NCBI GenBank assembly: GCA_017410065.1
Contig: JAFQRL010000011.1
Location: forward strand, 1 to 64,000
DNA from: Clostridia bacterium
GTDB lineage: Bacteria; Bacillota; Clostridia; Oscillospirales; CAG-272
DNA length: 64,000 bases
Reading direction: 5' to 3'
The notes beneath the pieces were generated by a model. The model was not told where the DNA came from, made no database searches, and was given only the letters and a program-made list of their open reading frames with translations. The translations under genes were made by a program, and so were the position numbers. Position 1 is the stretch's first letter; each line of letters starts with the position of its first letter. Shown here one piece after another: positions 54,495 to 63,959 of this stretch.

Positions 54495-55265
54495 TTAAAG
54501 CTCATCCAAGGAGTAAAATTTATATCCCATATCACGCCAAAGATCAATCAGCTCGGATATAATATCTGCATTAGTTTTTGACGTTGGGTGAAGAAGAATG
54601 ATCGCGCCATCGTGCGTGTTTTTCATTATTTTGTTAATAGCATATTCTCTGTTCGGCTGATTATTATTATCCCAGTCCTCATAAGCGAAGCTCCAGAACA
54701 CCGTTTTATACCCTAGGTTTTGAATACATCTTATGCTCTCCTCGCTATATTTTCCCTCGGGAAAACGGAAATATTTTGAAACTGATATGCCTGCACGGCT
54801 TGAGCATATCTCCTCAAGCTCCGAAAGCTCCGCACGGATCTCCTCCGGTGTTGCTTTTGTGAGATTCTTGTGATTCGCCGTGTGATTACAGATAAGATGA
54901 CCTTCGTCTGACATTCTTTTAAGGAGATCCGGTTTTTTTATCGCAAGATTTTTAAGAACGAAGAATGCGGCGGGAACGTCTTTATCGCGCAAAACGTCAA
55001 GAATTCTTTCGATATTACCGTTTTCATATCCGGCATCGAAGGTGAGATAAAGCTTCTTTTCGCCGTTTTTGGATGCAGCCTTATCGATATAATAGCATCC
55101 GAGCTCGGATAATGCATCTGCATCGGAAGGAAACGTTGGCGCACATACGCCGTTGCGTTTAATAAACCAGGATCTGACGGTGGCACCTTTAGCCGTACCT
55201 GTCAGTATTTCAAGTATAAACAGTGCGCAAAAAAGCGCGGCAGTAAATTTTACAAGCTTATTCAT
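54495..55265 (-). CDS. Polysaccharide deacetylase, PdaA-like
   Basis: 256 aa with an N-terminal signal segment (FTAALFCALFILEILTGTA). NodB motifs: LTFDAGYENGN near 70 (catalytic Asp), CNHTANHKNLTK near 124 (metal His), FRFPEGKYSEES (catalytic groove) and AIILLHPTSKTNAD near 225. PdaA-type enzymes remove acetyl groups from muramic acid so that muramic-delta-lactam can form in spore cortex, and the WSFAYEDWDNNNQP segment fits that group. This hints at spore formation, but a plain cell-wall deacetylase is possible. Confidence 0.88.
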   Translation of the reverse strand: MNKLVKFTAALFCALFILEILTGTAKGATVRSWFIKRNGVCAPTFPSDADALSELGCYYIDKAASKNGEKKLYLTFDAGYENGNIERILDVLRDKDVPAAFFVLKNLAIKKPDLLKRMSDEGHLICNHTANHKNLTKATPEEIRAELSELEEICSSRAGISVSKYFRFPEGKYSEESIRCIQNLGYKTVFWSFAYEDWDNNNQPNREYAINKIMKNTHDGAIILLHPTSKTNADIISELIDLWRDMGYKFYSLDEL

Positions 55266-55350
55266 ATATATTCCTTTTTATTATAAATACTTCTTTTTAT
55301 AGTATTACCCGAAGAAATTAAATAATGATAGGAATTATTTATGAAAAGTA

Positions 55351-55389
55351 AAAAGGGTTATCAAGCCAAACTGACCTGATAACCCTTTT
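55351..55389. terminator. Bidirectional terminator after rpsU
   Basis: A 13-bp exact inverted repeat, 55351-55363 with 55377-55389, with A and T runs outside. It lies 12 bases past the end of rpsU (leftward). Confidence 0.85.
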
Positions 55390-55400
55390 TGATGCATAAA

Positions 55401-55577
55401 TTACTTGAACTTACGCTTTCTTGCTGCCTCAGCCTTCTTCTTGCGCTTAACGCTGGGCTTCTCATAGTGCTCTCTCTTACGAAGCTCGGTCATAATGCCG
55501 GACTTAACGCACTGTCTCTTGAAACGACGAAGTGCGTTGTCGAGAGTCTCGTTTTCTTTAACTCTGATTTCTGCCAT
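55401..55577 (-). CDS. rpsU: 30S ribosomal protein S21
   Basis: 58 aa from the ATG at 55577 ([20 protein letters not shown]), with GGGAGGG before it; an earlier in-frame codon at 55613 is not used. Basic C-terminus ([16 protein letters not shown]). S21 helps initiation by binding near the anti-SD region. It stands alone with a consensus promoter. Confidence 0.97.
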   Translation of the reverse strand: MAEIRVKENETLDNALRRFKRQCVKSGIMTELRKREHYEKPSVKRKKKAEAARKRKFK

Positions 55578-55634
55578 CTTATTATCCCTCCCTTCGCTTT
55601 GCAAAGAGATCAAATCTCAAATTTTTACTAAATT

Positions 55635-55663
55635 ATTATAAATCATTTTCACCTGTTTGTCAA
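55635..55663 (-). promoter_or_regulatory. Promoter of rpsU
   Basis: On the minus strand TTGACA (55663-55658), 17 bp, TATAAT (55640-55635): a full consensus promoter. Confidence 0.85.
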
Positions 55664-55717
55664 GGTGTTTTAAATAATTTTTTTGAAATATTTACCTGCA
55701 AGCTCCGAGCCGGCGGA

Positions 55718-56566
55718 TCAAAGCTGCTTTTTGGCTGCTGTAAGAGTATTCTTCAGAAGCATTGTGATAGTCATTGGGCCAACGCCTCCCGGGACAGGCG
55801 TGATCTTGGACACCTTGGGCTCGACCTCGTCAAATTTAACGTCGCCAACAAGCCTGCCGTCTGCAAGTCTGTTGATGCCAACGTCAATAACTACCGCGCC
55901 CTCTTTGACCATATTTGCCGTGAGAAACTCGGGCTTACCGATGGCAACCACGAGAATATCTGCCGATGAGGTTATGCTTGCAAGATCCTTTGTTCTGGAG
56001 TGGCAAAGCGTGACTGTTCCGTTTCTCTCGGTTAAAAGAAGCGCCATAGGCTTACCGACGATATTGCTTCTTCCAACAACAGCACAGCTCTTTCCCGAAA
56101 TATCGACCTTGTAATGATCAAGGAGCTCGACAATTCCCGCAGGTGTGCAAGGAAGGAAATCGTAGCCGCCGATAACTATTCTTCCAACGTTTTCGGGATG
56201 GAATGCATCCACGTCCTTTTTTGGGGAAATGCGGTTAATGATCTTGTCTTCCAAAATATGCTTTGGCAGAGGAAGCTGAACCAAAATTCCGTTAACCTTC
56301 TCATCTGCGTTGAGAGCATCTATTCTTTCAAGAAGCTCCTCCTCGGTCGTGCTCTCGGGGAGCTCTATCTGATAAGAGGTGATACCTACCTGAAGGCAAG
56401 CCTTGTGCTTATTTCTGACGTATACGGAGGATGCGGGATCGTTTCCGACGAGTATGACCGCAAGACCCGGGACCTTGCCCGTTTCCTTTGCAAAGCTCTT
56501 GACGTCTTCCGCTATTTGGAGGCGTACCTTTTCAGATACGACTTTGCCGCTGATTAATTCTGCCAT
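55718..56566 (-). CDS. folD: Methylenetetrahydrofolate dehydrogenase/cyclohydrolase FolD
   Basis: 282 aa. The catalytic lysine segment is VYVRNKHKAC near 48, followed by GILVQLPLPKH near 95 and PCTPAGIVELL near 140. The NADP fold has VVGRSNIVGKPMA near 166, and the end VPGGVGPMTI is near 260. It makes 5,10-methylene and methenyl-THF; TrmFO in this window uses methylene-THF. Last gene of prs-rrf2-lgt-folD, 3 bases from lgt. Confidence 0.96.
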   Translation of the reverse strand: MAELISGKVVSEKVRLQIAEDVKSFAKETGKVPGLAVILVGNDPASSVYVRNKHKACLQVGITSYQIELPESTTEEELLERIDALNADEKVNGILVQLPLPKHILEDKIINRISPKKDVDAFHPENVGRIVIGGYDFLPCTPAGIVELLDHYKVDISGKSCAVVGRSNIVGKPMALLLTERNGTVTLCHSRTKDLASITSSADILVVAIGKPEFLTANMVKEGAVVIDVGINRLADGRLVGDVKFDEVEPKVSKITPVPGGVGPMTITMLLKNTLTAAKKQL

Positions 56567-56569
56567 AAT

Positions 56570-57550
56570 TTATTTACCTTTTTTATTCTTTTTGCTTTTA
56601 TTATCGCGGTTTGATTTATAATTTTCGTCAACACCGTCGATCTTCTTGATCTCTGCTTTTTTCTTGGATTCAAAGGTCTCTCCGCCCGAATGAGACGGGA
56701 GCTTTGTGGTCTTATGATAAAGCGGCTTTGTTCTTTTTGTAAATTGCATATATATAAGACCGCAAAGGGATATAACGAAAATTATGCCACCGAGAAGCTG
56801 AGAAACTCTTATGCCCGTTTCTCCGATATAAAGACTGTCGGTCCTAAGCCCCTCAATAAACATTCTTCCGAAGCCGTACCAACCGAATATAAGAAGGAAT
56901 ATCTGACCGTCGTGCTTTTTCTTCTTGGTGAGCAATGCGGCAAGAACGAAGCCTGCTATATTCCAGAGGGATTCATAGAGGAAAGTGGGATGAACGTACT
57001 GAAGCACGCCGCCTGTGTGATCATTCTGAAGACCCATACGGCAGAACCAATCGGTAGCATAGCCAAAGGCTTCGCCGTTGGTGAAGTTGCCCCATCTGCC
57101 AATTCCCTGCGCCACAAGGACACCGGGCGCAACGCAGTCTGCAAAAGCGAGGAAGTTGATCTTCTTGATATAGCATATCGCAAGGACTGTAAGTCCGCCT
57201 GCGATAATACCGCCGTATATGGCAAGACCGCCGTCTCTTATGTTTATAACGTCATAGAACGACGAATAATTTTCGATCTTTGAGAAGACGTAATATAGCC
57301 TTGCACCGATAACACCGATAGGAATAACGAACAGAGCGAAATCAACAACATCCTCGGCGGTGATTCCTATCTGCCTTGATCTGAAAATCGTATATGCAAC
57401 AGCGCATATCATACCAATGGTTATAAGAACCGCGTACCAGGCAATTTCAATCGTTTCTCCGCCGAACCAAGGAAGCTCGAAGGCAACGCTGTTTACCTCG
57501 AATTCTCCTATTCCAAGCCCGGGGAATGAAATCTTGGATATCTTAAGCAT
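56570..57550 (-). CDS. lgt: Prolipoprotein diacylglyceryl transferase
   Basis: 326 aa with about seven membrane segments. The Lgt signature GRWGNFTNGEAFG lies near residue 150 and includes the conserved Arg; HPTFLYESLWN near 186 and FIEGLRTDSLY near 233 are also typical. It attaches diacylglycerol to the lipobox cysteine, so it would act on the three lipoproteins of this window (1.7, 24.2 and 37.7 kb). A long charged C-terminal tail (about 45 residues, KSNRDNKSKKNKKGK) is an addition. One-base TGATG overlap with rrf2. Confidence 0.95.
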   Translation of the reverse strand: MLKISKISFPGLGIGEFEVNSVAFELPWFGGETIEIAWYAVLITIGMICAVAYTIFRSRQIGITAEDVVDFALFVIPIGVIGARLYYVFSKIENYSSFYDVINIRDGGLAIYGGIIAGGLTVLAICYIKKINFLAFADCVAPGVLVAQGIGRWGNFTNGEAFGYATDWFCRMGLQNDHTGGVLQYVHPTFLYESLWNIAGFVLAALLTKKKKHDGQIFLLIFGWYGFGRMFIEGLRTDSLYIGETGIRVSQLLGGIIFVISLCGLIYMQFTKRTKPLYHKTTKLPSHSGGETFESKKKAEIKKIDGVDENYKSNRDNKSKKNKKGK

Positions 57551-57975
57551 CAGATCTCCTCCTTGCTATGAATTTTGGACAGCACGTCGCTGATCCTGAT
57601 CTGCTCAAGCTTTTTTGCAAGCTCAAGACTAATATTATCGAATATATGATGATATATGCAAGCGGCCTTATCGCAGTTGAGTGAGCAGCTTTCACCGTCA
57701 TCAACGCATCTTGCAATGGCGATCGGTCCGTCTATAAGCTCAATAACCTGCCTGAGGGTGATCTCGCTTGCATCCCTTGCAAGCTTGTAACCGCCCTTCG
57801 CTCCCTTGAAGGAGCTGATAATACCGCCCTTGACCAGCTTATGCAAAATTTTCAGCGCAAATCGCTGGCTCACAGATGTCTCTGTGGAGATGCTGCCCGC
57901 ATCCGTAACTCCGTCGCGGACCGCCATAGCGGTGACTATTCTCAATGCGTAATCCGATTCCTGAGTTATTCTCAC
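57550..57975 (-). CDS. Rrf2 family transcriptional regulator
   Basis: 141 aa; starts with GTG at 57975 after AAGGAGG. The N-terminal winged helix-turn-helix is MRITQESDYALRIVTAMAV and SQRFALKILHKLVKGGII (near 30-50), the Rrf2 type. Three cysteines near residues 96-110 (SCSLNCDKAAC) could bind a 2Fe-2S cluster as in IscR or RsrR, but no isc or suf gene is nearby. Sits in an operon with prs, lgt and folD. Confidence 0.88.
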   Translation of the reverse strand: MRITQESDYALRIVTAMAVRDGVTDAGSISTETSVSQRFALKILHKLVKGGIISSFKGAKGGYKLARDASEITLRQVIELIDGPIAIARCVDDGESCSLNCDKAACIYHHIFDNISLELAKKLEQIRISDVLSKIHSKEEI

Positions 57976-57999
57976 GGGCAGACCTCCTTAAGTTTTAGA

Positions 58000-59133
58000 T
58001 TATTTCTTCTTTTTTGAGCCCTTGCTCTCGGCAAACTTATCAAGTATATTATGTATCTTCTTGGATTGATCGAGAAGATGGCTGATAGTCATATCGTGGT
58101 TGAGAGTATCAATAATATATGCAACGTACTTGCACATATTTACCTCGGTGTACCAGTCTCTTGCAAGAAGCTCGGGAGTTCTGTAAACAAGGTTAGTGGT
58201 GAAGATCTGGCTGATAATGCCCTCCTCGTATGCCTTGTCCATATTTTCAAGTCCGTTGCAGAAAAGACCGAAGGTGGCGAAGGTGAATATTCTCTTTGCT
58301 CCCTTTGACTTAAGCTGCCTTGCAACGTCAATAACCGAATCGCCCGAGGATATCATATCGTCAACGATAATAACGTCCTTACCGTCAACCTCTCTGCCGA
58401 GATACTCGTGAGCGACGATGGGGTTCTTTCCGTTTACAACGATGGAATAATCGCGTCTCTTATAGAACATACCGAGATCGATACCCATAACCGAGGAATA
58501 GTACATACATTTGCCCATACCGCCCTCGTCGGGAGAAATGATCATAGTTTTATCGGGGTCGATCTCAATATCGGGATACTTGCGAAGCATAGCCTTTATC
58601 ATCTGATATGCGGAACGGACATCCTCAAATCCGTGAAGAGGTATGGAATTCTGGACTCTTGGATCGTGTGCATCAAAGGTGATGATATTGGTTATACCCA
58701 TTGATACGAGCTCCTGAAGCGCAAGAGCGCAGTCAAGCGATTCTCTGCCCGTTCTCTTGTGCTGCCTACCTTCGTAGAGCATTGGCATAACAACGCTTAT
58801 ACGGCGAGCCTTACCACCGATCGCACCTATGATCCTCTTAAGGTCCTGGAAATGGTCATCGGGACTCATAGGAACCGATTTACCGTACATATCGTAGGTA
58901 ACACCGTGGTTGAAAACGTCACATATAATATAAACGTCGTTTCCTCGCAGCGACTGATGAATGCTTCCCTTTGCCTCGCCGCTTCCGAATCTCGGGCAGG
59001 ATGCGTTCACGAGGAACGTGCCGTCGCTATCGTGGCGTCTCCATTCCTTAAGATAAAAATCAACCTGCTCTGCGAATTCCTCGCATCCGCGCATACCGAT
59101 AACGCTTAATTCACCGTACAAACTGTCCTTCAT
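58000..59133 (-). CDS. prs: Ribose-phosphate pyrophosphokinase, long form
   Basis: 377 aa from the ATG at 59133 (SD GGGGG). Two PRTase-like halves: the first has DVYIICDVFNHG near 68 and SPDDHFQDLKRIIGA near 92, the second the PRPP loop DVIIVDDMISSGDS near 248. It is about 60 residues longer than classical Prs, a known clostridial variant (YEGRQHKRTGRESLD near 130). Makes PRPP for purines, pyrimidines, His and Trp. Its leader carries a terminator-like hairpin that may give regulation. Confidence 0.93.
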   Translation of the reverse strand: MKDSLYGELSVIGMRGCEEFAEQVDFYLKEWRRHDSDGTFLVNASCPRFGSGEAKGSIHQSLRGNDVYIICDVFNHGVTYDMYGKSVPMSPDDHFQDLKRIIGAIGGKARRISVVMPMLYEGRQHKRTGRESLDCALALQELVSMGITNIITFDAHDPRVQNSIPLHGFEDVRSAYQMIKAMLRKYPDIEIDPDKTMIISPDEGGMGKCMYYSSVMGIDLGMFYKRRDYSIVVNGKNPIVAHEYLGREVDGKDVIIVDDMISSGDSVIDVARQLKSKGAKRIFTFATFGLFCNGLENMDKAYEEGIISQIFTTNLVYRTPELLARDWYTEVNMCKYVAYIIDTLNHDMTISHLLDQSKKIHNILDKFAESKGSKKKK

Positions 59134-59169
59134 TTTGATCCCCCGCAATTTTATTAAATTTCAAACAAT

Positions 59170-59191
59170 AAAAATCACCTGTTTCGGGTGA
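59170..59191 (-). terminator. Possible attenuator in prs leader
   Basis: On the minus strand TCACC (59191-59187) pairs with GGTGA (59179-59175), a seven-base loop, directly followed by TTTTT (59174-59170). It lies between the prs promoter and start codon. The stem is short, so it is uncertain. Confidence 0.45.
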
Positions 59192-59201
59192 CTTCAAATA
59201 T

Positions 59202-59230
59202 ATTATATAATATTTTTTTTAGTATGTCAA
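59202..59230 (-). promoter_or_regulatory. Promoter of prs-rrf2-lgt-folD
   Basis: On the minus strand TTGACA (59230-59225), 17 bp, TATAAT (59207-59202), about 70 bp before the start codon. Confidence 0.85.
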
Positions 59231-59326
59231 GAGCAAAAATTCACTTTTGTTTAAATTGGGAATTATGTCTAATTTAGGCATTACACGAATATACATTCTA
59301 TACGAAAATAAAGAAAGGAGAAGGTT

Positions 59327-59725
59327 ATGTTTAATGATTTCGGCAGACTGACAGTCAGGGCGCAAACGGGAGGTGCATATCCCGTCAGTGGCGCTATCGT
59401 TCGGATAAGAGGCGCGGACGAGGAAATTTCGGACGTTAATTATTCGCTTATCACAAACTTAAGCGGCAACACCGAAACGATAACCCTTCCTGCGCCGTCC
59501 ATTGCATATTCGGCAAGTCCAGACGCAAAGGAGATCCCGTTCGCTTCGTACGACATTGAAATAACAGCACAGGACTATTATCCGAAAAGAATTTACGGTG
59601 TCGAGATATTTCCCCGCACCGACTCAATTCAGATCGTATCAATGATACCGATAGAAGGTAATGGCTACGGCGCCCCAACGGGCGAGCTTATCGCGGAAAT
59701 ACCGAATCAGGAACTGGAGGATTGA
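59327..59725 (+). CDS. Small beta-sandwich protein, carboxypeptidase-regulatory-like
   Basis: 132 aa. The order GRLTVRAQTGGAYPVSGAIVRI and FASYDIEITAQDYYPKRIYGVEIFP is the strand pattern of carboxypeptidase-regulatory or Cna-B type domains. It has no signal peptide, and a clear AAAGGAGAAGG site precedes the ATG. Its stop overlaps the start of the next gene (ATGA). Likely a structural or ligand-binding partner of that peptidoglycan-binding protein, maybe in the spore coat or cortex; no function is established. Confidence 0.75.
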   Translation: MFNDFGRLTVRAQTGGAYPVSGAIVRIRGADEEISDVNYSLITNLSGNTETITLPAPSIAYSASPDAKEIPFASYDIEITAQDYYPKRIYGVEIFPRTDSIQIVSMIPIEGNGYGAPTGELIAEIPNQELED

Positions 59726-61440
59726 TTATGCCGCTAACACCTAAAATACCAAATGAAATAGTCGTTCATCTGGGAGCGCCCGATTCCGCGGCGCAAAACG
59801 TTGCGTTAAGCTTTCCGGACTATATAAAAAACGTTGCCTCAAGCGAGATATATCCAACCTGGCCTGAGGATGCTCTGCGTGCAAATATTCTCGCACAGAT
59901 CTCCGTTGCGCTTAACAGAGTCTACACAGGCTATTACAGAACGCGAGGCTATGATTTTGATATAACGAATTCACCCGCATACGATCAAACGTTCGTTTAC
60001 CAAAGAGATATATACGGAAATATCTCAAGGATAGTCGACGAAATTTTCAATAATTATATTCGTAGAGTCGGTGCAATTGAGCCGCTTTTTGCTCAATTTT
60101 GCGACGGTGTGGAGGTACAGTGCCCCGGGCTTACACAATGGGGCAGCGTGGAGCTTGCAAACCAAGGCCTTGATTATTTCAGTATCCTACGCCGCTTTTA
60201 CGGTGACGATATTGAGCTCGTGACGAATGCGCCGTTTGGAGACAGTCCCGTAACGGCAGAGCCTCCAACCTTGAGCGAGGGAGACACCGGTGCTGATGTC
60301 GAGCTTTTGCAGAGACGCCTCAACAGAATATCCTCAAATTATCCCGCAATACCCAAAATCAGACCGAACGACGGTTATTTCGGACCGCAGACCACGGAGG
60401 CTGTACGGGAATTTCAAAGAGTATTTGGGCTTGACCCTGACGGTATCGTAGGCAGAGCGACCTGGAATCAAGTGCTATTTATTTACAATGCGGTGAAAAA
60501 GCTCTACGAGGTAACGTCCGAGGGGTTGAGCATAGATGACGTTTTGACCGATTATACGACAGAGCTTTCAAGAGGTGCTGTGGGAGACGGTGTTCGTACT
60601 GTACAGTATTATCTCAGTTATATTGCACTCTTCGTACCGAGTGTTATCTCTGCGGGCTTCGACGGCTCATACGGTCCAACGACCGAGAGCTCGGTGCGTT
60701 CGTTTCAAAGAGCGTACGGCTTACCCGAAACCGGTGTCGTAAACAGGCAGACCTTCGATAGGCTTGAATCTGTTTACAGAAGTATGATATCAAATATAGA
60801 ATATCGATTCTCTCCCGGAAGAATTCTTCCCTTCTTCGGTAGAGTTATAGGAGAGGGAGCGGAGGGCGATGACGTGCGTGCCCTTCAGGAGTATTTAAAC
60901 TACATAGCACAGACTTATTCGGAAATTCCGAGAGTCACGGTTGACGGTGTATACGGTCCCGCAACCGCCGAGCAGGTCAGAGCTTTTAAGCGTATCTTTG
61001 GTATACCGGGTGACGGTGTTCGCGTTAATGCACCTCTTTGGAATTCTATAGCAAGCATATATGATGATCTGTATACGGGAAGCTCGCCTGCCAATTACAT
61101 CTCGGCGCATAATTCATTTGATGATGCCGAGCTACCCAGCTCATTGAATGGTAAGAACGAATTGGGCGGTGATGATCGAGCCTTTGATCAAGATATGCCA
61201 ATAACGATGGATCATAATGAATTGAATGAAATTTTGATCTGCTTGATGCGTCATTACGGTTTTCACACAAATCTTCGGCAAGGCGTTTTTTTACAAGACG
61301 AGATAAAAAAGGCACTTTCGGATCTCAGTTTGGTTTTGGGAATAGAGGCATCAAGCTTTTCGACGACCGAATTGATAAAGAGAATGAAGGCGGAGAGGGA
61401 GAGTATATTAAGGGCGAAAAAAATATTCGGTGAATTATGA
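59722..61440 (+). CDS. Peptidoglycan-binding protein with three PG_binding_1 repeats
   Basis: 572 aa, no obvious signal peptide. The N-terminal ~180 residues (MPLTPKIPNEIVVHLGAPDS, then RVYTGYYRTRGYDFDITNSP near 70-90) resemble the SpoIID/LytB domain of sporulation proteins. Three peptidoglycan-binding domains of type 1 follow, each with LLQRRL or VQYYLS, a DGxxGP/T turn and an AV+F pattern: about 190-250, 280-345 and 365-435. The C-terminal 130 residues look helical and lack a known motif. The family is typical of sporulating Clostridia. No catalytic residue is obvious, so it probably binds cell wall. Confidence 0.82.
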   Translation: MIMPLTPKIPNEIVVHLGAPDSAAQNVALSFPDYIKNVASSEIYPTWPEDALRANILAQISVALNRVYTGYYRTRGYDFDITNSPAYDQTFVYQRDIYGNISRIVDEIFNNYIRRVGAIEPLFAQFCDGVEVQCPGLTQWGSVELANQGLDYFSILRRFYGDDIELVTNAPFGDSPVTAEPPTLSEGDTGADVELLQRRLNRISSNYPAIPKIRPNDGYFGPQTTEAVREFQRVFGLDPDGIVGRATWNQVLFIYNAVKKLYEVTSEGLSIDDVLTDYTTELSRGAVGDGVRTVQYYLSYIALFVPSVISAGFDGSYGPTTESSVRSFQRAYGLPETGVVNRQTFDRLESVYRSMISNIEYRFSPGRILPFFGRVIGEGAEGDDVRALQEYLNYIAQTYSEIPRVTVDGVYGPATAEQVRAFKRIFGIPGDGVRVNAPLWNSIASIYDDLYTGSSPANYISAHNSFDDAELPSSLNGKNELGGDDRAFDQDMPITMDHNELNEILICLMRHYGFHTNLRQGVFLQDEIKKALSDLSLVLGIEASSFSTTELIKRMKAERESILRAKKIFGEL

Positions 61441-61489
61441 GTAACCACCCTTGTGTGAGTTAATAATCTACTAAAAAACGGAGTTGGGA

Positions 61490-63856
61490 ATGGGAACAAG
61501 ATTCACAGAAAAAGCGGAAAACGCTCTAAACAGATCGGTCAAGATCGCAGAGTCATACGGACATACTTATATTGGAAGTGAGCATATACTGTGTGCGCTT
61601 GCCGAGGATCAAACCTCTTGTGCATCGGCATCATTAAAAAAATATAACGTGAGTCGCGAAAGGCTTGATTCTTTGATAAAACAAAGCACGGGTATGGGGA
61701 TAAAAACGAACCTTACATCCAAGGACACTACACCGAGATACAGGAAAATACTTGAAGAGTCGTATCGAATATCAAAGAGATTTTCCTCAAATGCCATAGG
61801 CACAGAGCATATTTTACTGGCAATTCTTGATGAAGCTGAGTCTGTTGCAGGTAAGCTGCTCGCATCGGTCGGCGCCGATGTTGCTTCGATCAGAGAAAAT
61901 ACTTTGTCGCTTATAAAAATGTCTGCAACGGTGTCTGCTACGCTATGCACGGACGTTCCTATTCCGAATCTCCTTAAGTATGGCACAAATATGACCGCAA
62001 AAGCAGATATGAACGGTTACGATCCTGTTATTGGCAGAGAAAATGAAACCGAGCGGCTTATTCGTATACTGACAAGAAAAACAAAAAACAACCCCTGCCT
62101 TATTGGCGAAGCAGGAGTTGGTAAGACGGCAATTGTTGAGGGACTTGCTCAGAGGATCGCTGTCGGATGCGTTCCCGATGCACTTAAAGGGAAAATTCTA
62201 ATTTCCATTGACCTACCGTCAATGATCGCGGGTGCAAAATACAGAGGAGATTTTGAGGACAGGATCAAGAGTATTCTTTCCGAGGCTGCGAAAAATAAAT
62301 CTGTGATATTGTTTATAGATGAGCTTCACACCATAGTCGGAGCAGGCAGTGCCGAGGGGGCGATAGATGCGGCGAATATTATGAAGCCTCAGCTTTCAAG
62401 AGGCGAGATCAGGGTTATTGGTGCAACGACACTTTATGAATATAGAAAATTTATAGAAAAGGATGCGGCTCTCGAAAGAAGATTTCAGCCCCTGATAGTC
62501 GAGGAGCCGACAGACGAGCAAGCCCTGACGATCCTTCGCGGAATCAAGGAAAGCTACGAGAGGTTTCACGGTGTGACGCTTGACGACGGCGCGCTCCGCT
62601 CTTCGATAAAATTATCAAAAAGATACGTTCAGGACAGATATCTTCCGGACAAAGCGATAGACCTTATGGACGAGGCTTGCGCAATGGTTTGCGCAAAGAG
62701 ACAAAATTGGAGAAATATTAATAAAACCGAATTAAATTCAGGGCAGAATAGCTTATTGAACTTCATTGATAATAAAATGACATCTTCTGAAAAACAAGCA
62801 ATGATCGATAGTAATAATGATCACGGTAGCATTTTACGATATGCTCCCGAATCTGTAAACGTGCACGCAACCGATGTTGAGCTTGTTGCGCAGGAGCTAT
62901 ATGGATTCAGAAGGCTTGACGATAGGATAAACGGCTCTGAGCTTGCCGAGAGACTATCTGTATCAGTCATCGGCCAGGACAGAGCGATTGCCACCTTGGC
63001 GAACGCACTAACAAGAAGCCTTGCAGGCATTTACGATGAACGGAGACCGCGGGGCGTATTTCTCTTTTGCGGAGAGAGCGGAGTCGGAAAAACTCTTTTG
63101 GCACGCTCTCTTTGCAGAGAGCTGTTTTCCGATGAGGATTCGCTGATCTCTTATGATATGTCTGAGTTTTCCGAGCAAAGCTCGGTTTCGAAGCTGATAG
63201 GCTCTGCCCCCGGCTACGTAGGGTATGACGAGTCCAATTCGGCTCTTGAACGCTTGCGCAGACACCCTTACTCGGTCGTACTCCTTGATGAAATAGAAAA
63301 AGCACACCCGGATGTTCTTTCCCTTTTTCTCGGAGTATTCGATAACGGCGTTTTAACAGATGCAACGGGCAGAAGAATAAGCTTTCGAAATTCATATATC
63401 GTTATGACATCCAATCTCGGCGCTGACCAAAACTCTCACGGAATAGGCTTTTTGGGCGGAGGTGCTGACTTAAAGCAAGAATTATTGAAGTGTAATTTTC
63501 GCCCCGAATTCTTAAATAGGATAGATGAAATAGTTCAATTTTCTCCTCTTACAGAGGATTCGCTTCGACGCATCTGTGCTAATTCACTTAAGGAACGTGC
63601 TGCAAGACTATTGAATTATAATATTTCATTGGAATTCGAAGATGAGATAACGAGCTATTTTGCAAAAGAAGCTTTTGAGCACGGTATGGGAGCTCGCCCG
63701 CTTATGAGATTGCTTACATCTCGCCTTGATACCGAGATAGCCGAGATGATAAACAGCGGCAAACTAAAGGAGGGAGACACAGCTAAAATAGTTCAAGCCT
63801 CGGATGGAAAGATAAAAATTTTATGCACTGAAAACTCAAGCATTGCATTAGTTTAG
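61490..63856 (+). CDS. ClpC-like AAA+ unfoldase
   Basis: 788 aa from the ATG at 61490 (GGAG six bases before; a TTG at 61484 in frame is not favoured). The N-terminal Clp repeat domain spans 1-145, the first AAA+ domain has GEAGVGKT near 207, and the second has GESGVGKT near 528. The IGF-type loop (HGIGFLGG) near 650 suggests docking to ClpP. The middle region between the two AAA domains, which normally forms a coiled-coil M domain, has the length but not the sequence seen in ClpC (it is Asn and Ser rich). It ends with a genuine TAG followed by a terminator. Probably used in stress or sporulation protein turnover. Confidence 0.88.
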   Translation: MGTRFTEKAENALNRSVKIAESYGHTYIGSEHILCALAEDQTSCASASLKKYNVSRERLDSLIKQSTGMGIKTNLTSKDTTPRYRKILEESYRISKRFSSNAIGTEHILLAILDEAESVAGKLLASVGADVASIRENTLSLIKMSATVSATLCTDVPIPNLLKYGTNMTAKADMNGYDPVIGRENETERLIRILTRKTKNNPCLIGEAGVGKTAIVEGLAQRIAVGCVPDALKGKILISIDLPSMIAGAKYRGDFEDRIKSILSEAAKNKSVILFIDELHTIVGAGSAEGAIDAANIMKPQLSRGEIRVIGATTLYEYRKFIEKDAALERRFQPLIVEEPTDEQALTILRGIKESYERFHGVTLDDGALRSSIKLSKRYVQDRYLPDKAIDLMDEACAMVCAKRQNWRNINKTELNSGQNSLLNFIDNKMTSSEKQAMIDSNNDHGSILRYAPESVNVHATDVELVAQELYGFRRLDDRINGSELAERLSVSVIGQDRAIATLANALTRSLAGIYDERRPRGVFLFCGESGVGKTLLARSLCRELFSDEDSLISYDMSEFSEQSSVSKLIGSAPGYVGYDESNSALERLRRHPYSVVLLDEIEKAHPDVLSLFLGVFDNGVLTDATGRRISFRNSYIVMTSNLGADQNSHGIGFLGGGADLKQELLKCNFRPEFLNRIDEIVQFSPLTEDSLRRICANSLKERAARLLNYNISLEFEDEITSYFAKEAFEHGMGARPLMRLLTSRLDTEIAEMINSGKLKEGDTAKIVQASDGKIKILCTENSSIALV

Positions 63857-63864
63857 ATATACTT

Positions 63865-63897
63865 GATCGGTTGGATATTTTTCCATCCGATCTTTTT
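63865..63897 (+). terminator. Terminator after ClpC-like gene
   Basis: GATCGG (63865-63870) pairs with CCGATC (63887-63892), then TTTTTT. It lies nine bases past the TAG, which shows that this TAG is a working stop. Confidence 0.8.
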
Positions 63898-63930
63898 TAT
63901 AAATAAAAATAAAAATATTTGTCTCATTAC

Positions 63931-63959
63931 TTGAAATTAAATGAGAATTATGATAAAAT
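63931..63959 (+). promoter_or_regulatory. Promoter for a gene beyond the window
   Basis: TTGAAA (63931-63936), 17 bp, TAAAAT (63954-63959). It points right, and the window ends 41 bases later with no start codon yet visible. Confidence 0.6.

Noticed and set aside
59260..59326. Sporulation sigma-G promoter before the beta-sandwich gene
   Set aside because: CATTCTA near 59290 resembles a sigma-G -10, but no -35 with the right spacing was found, so it was not annotated.
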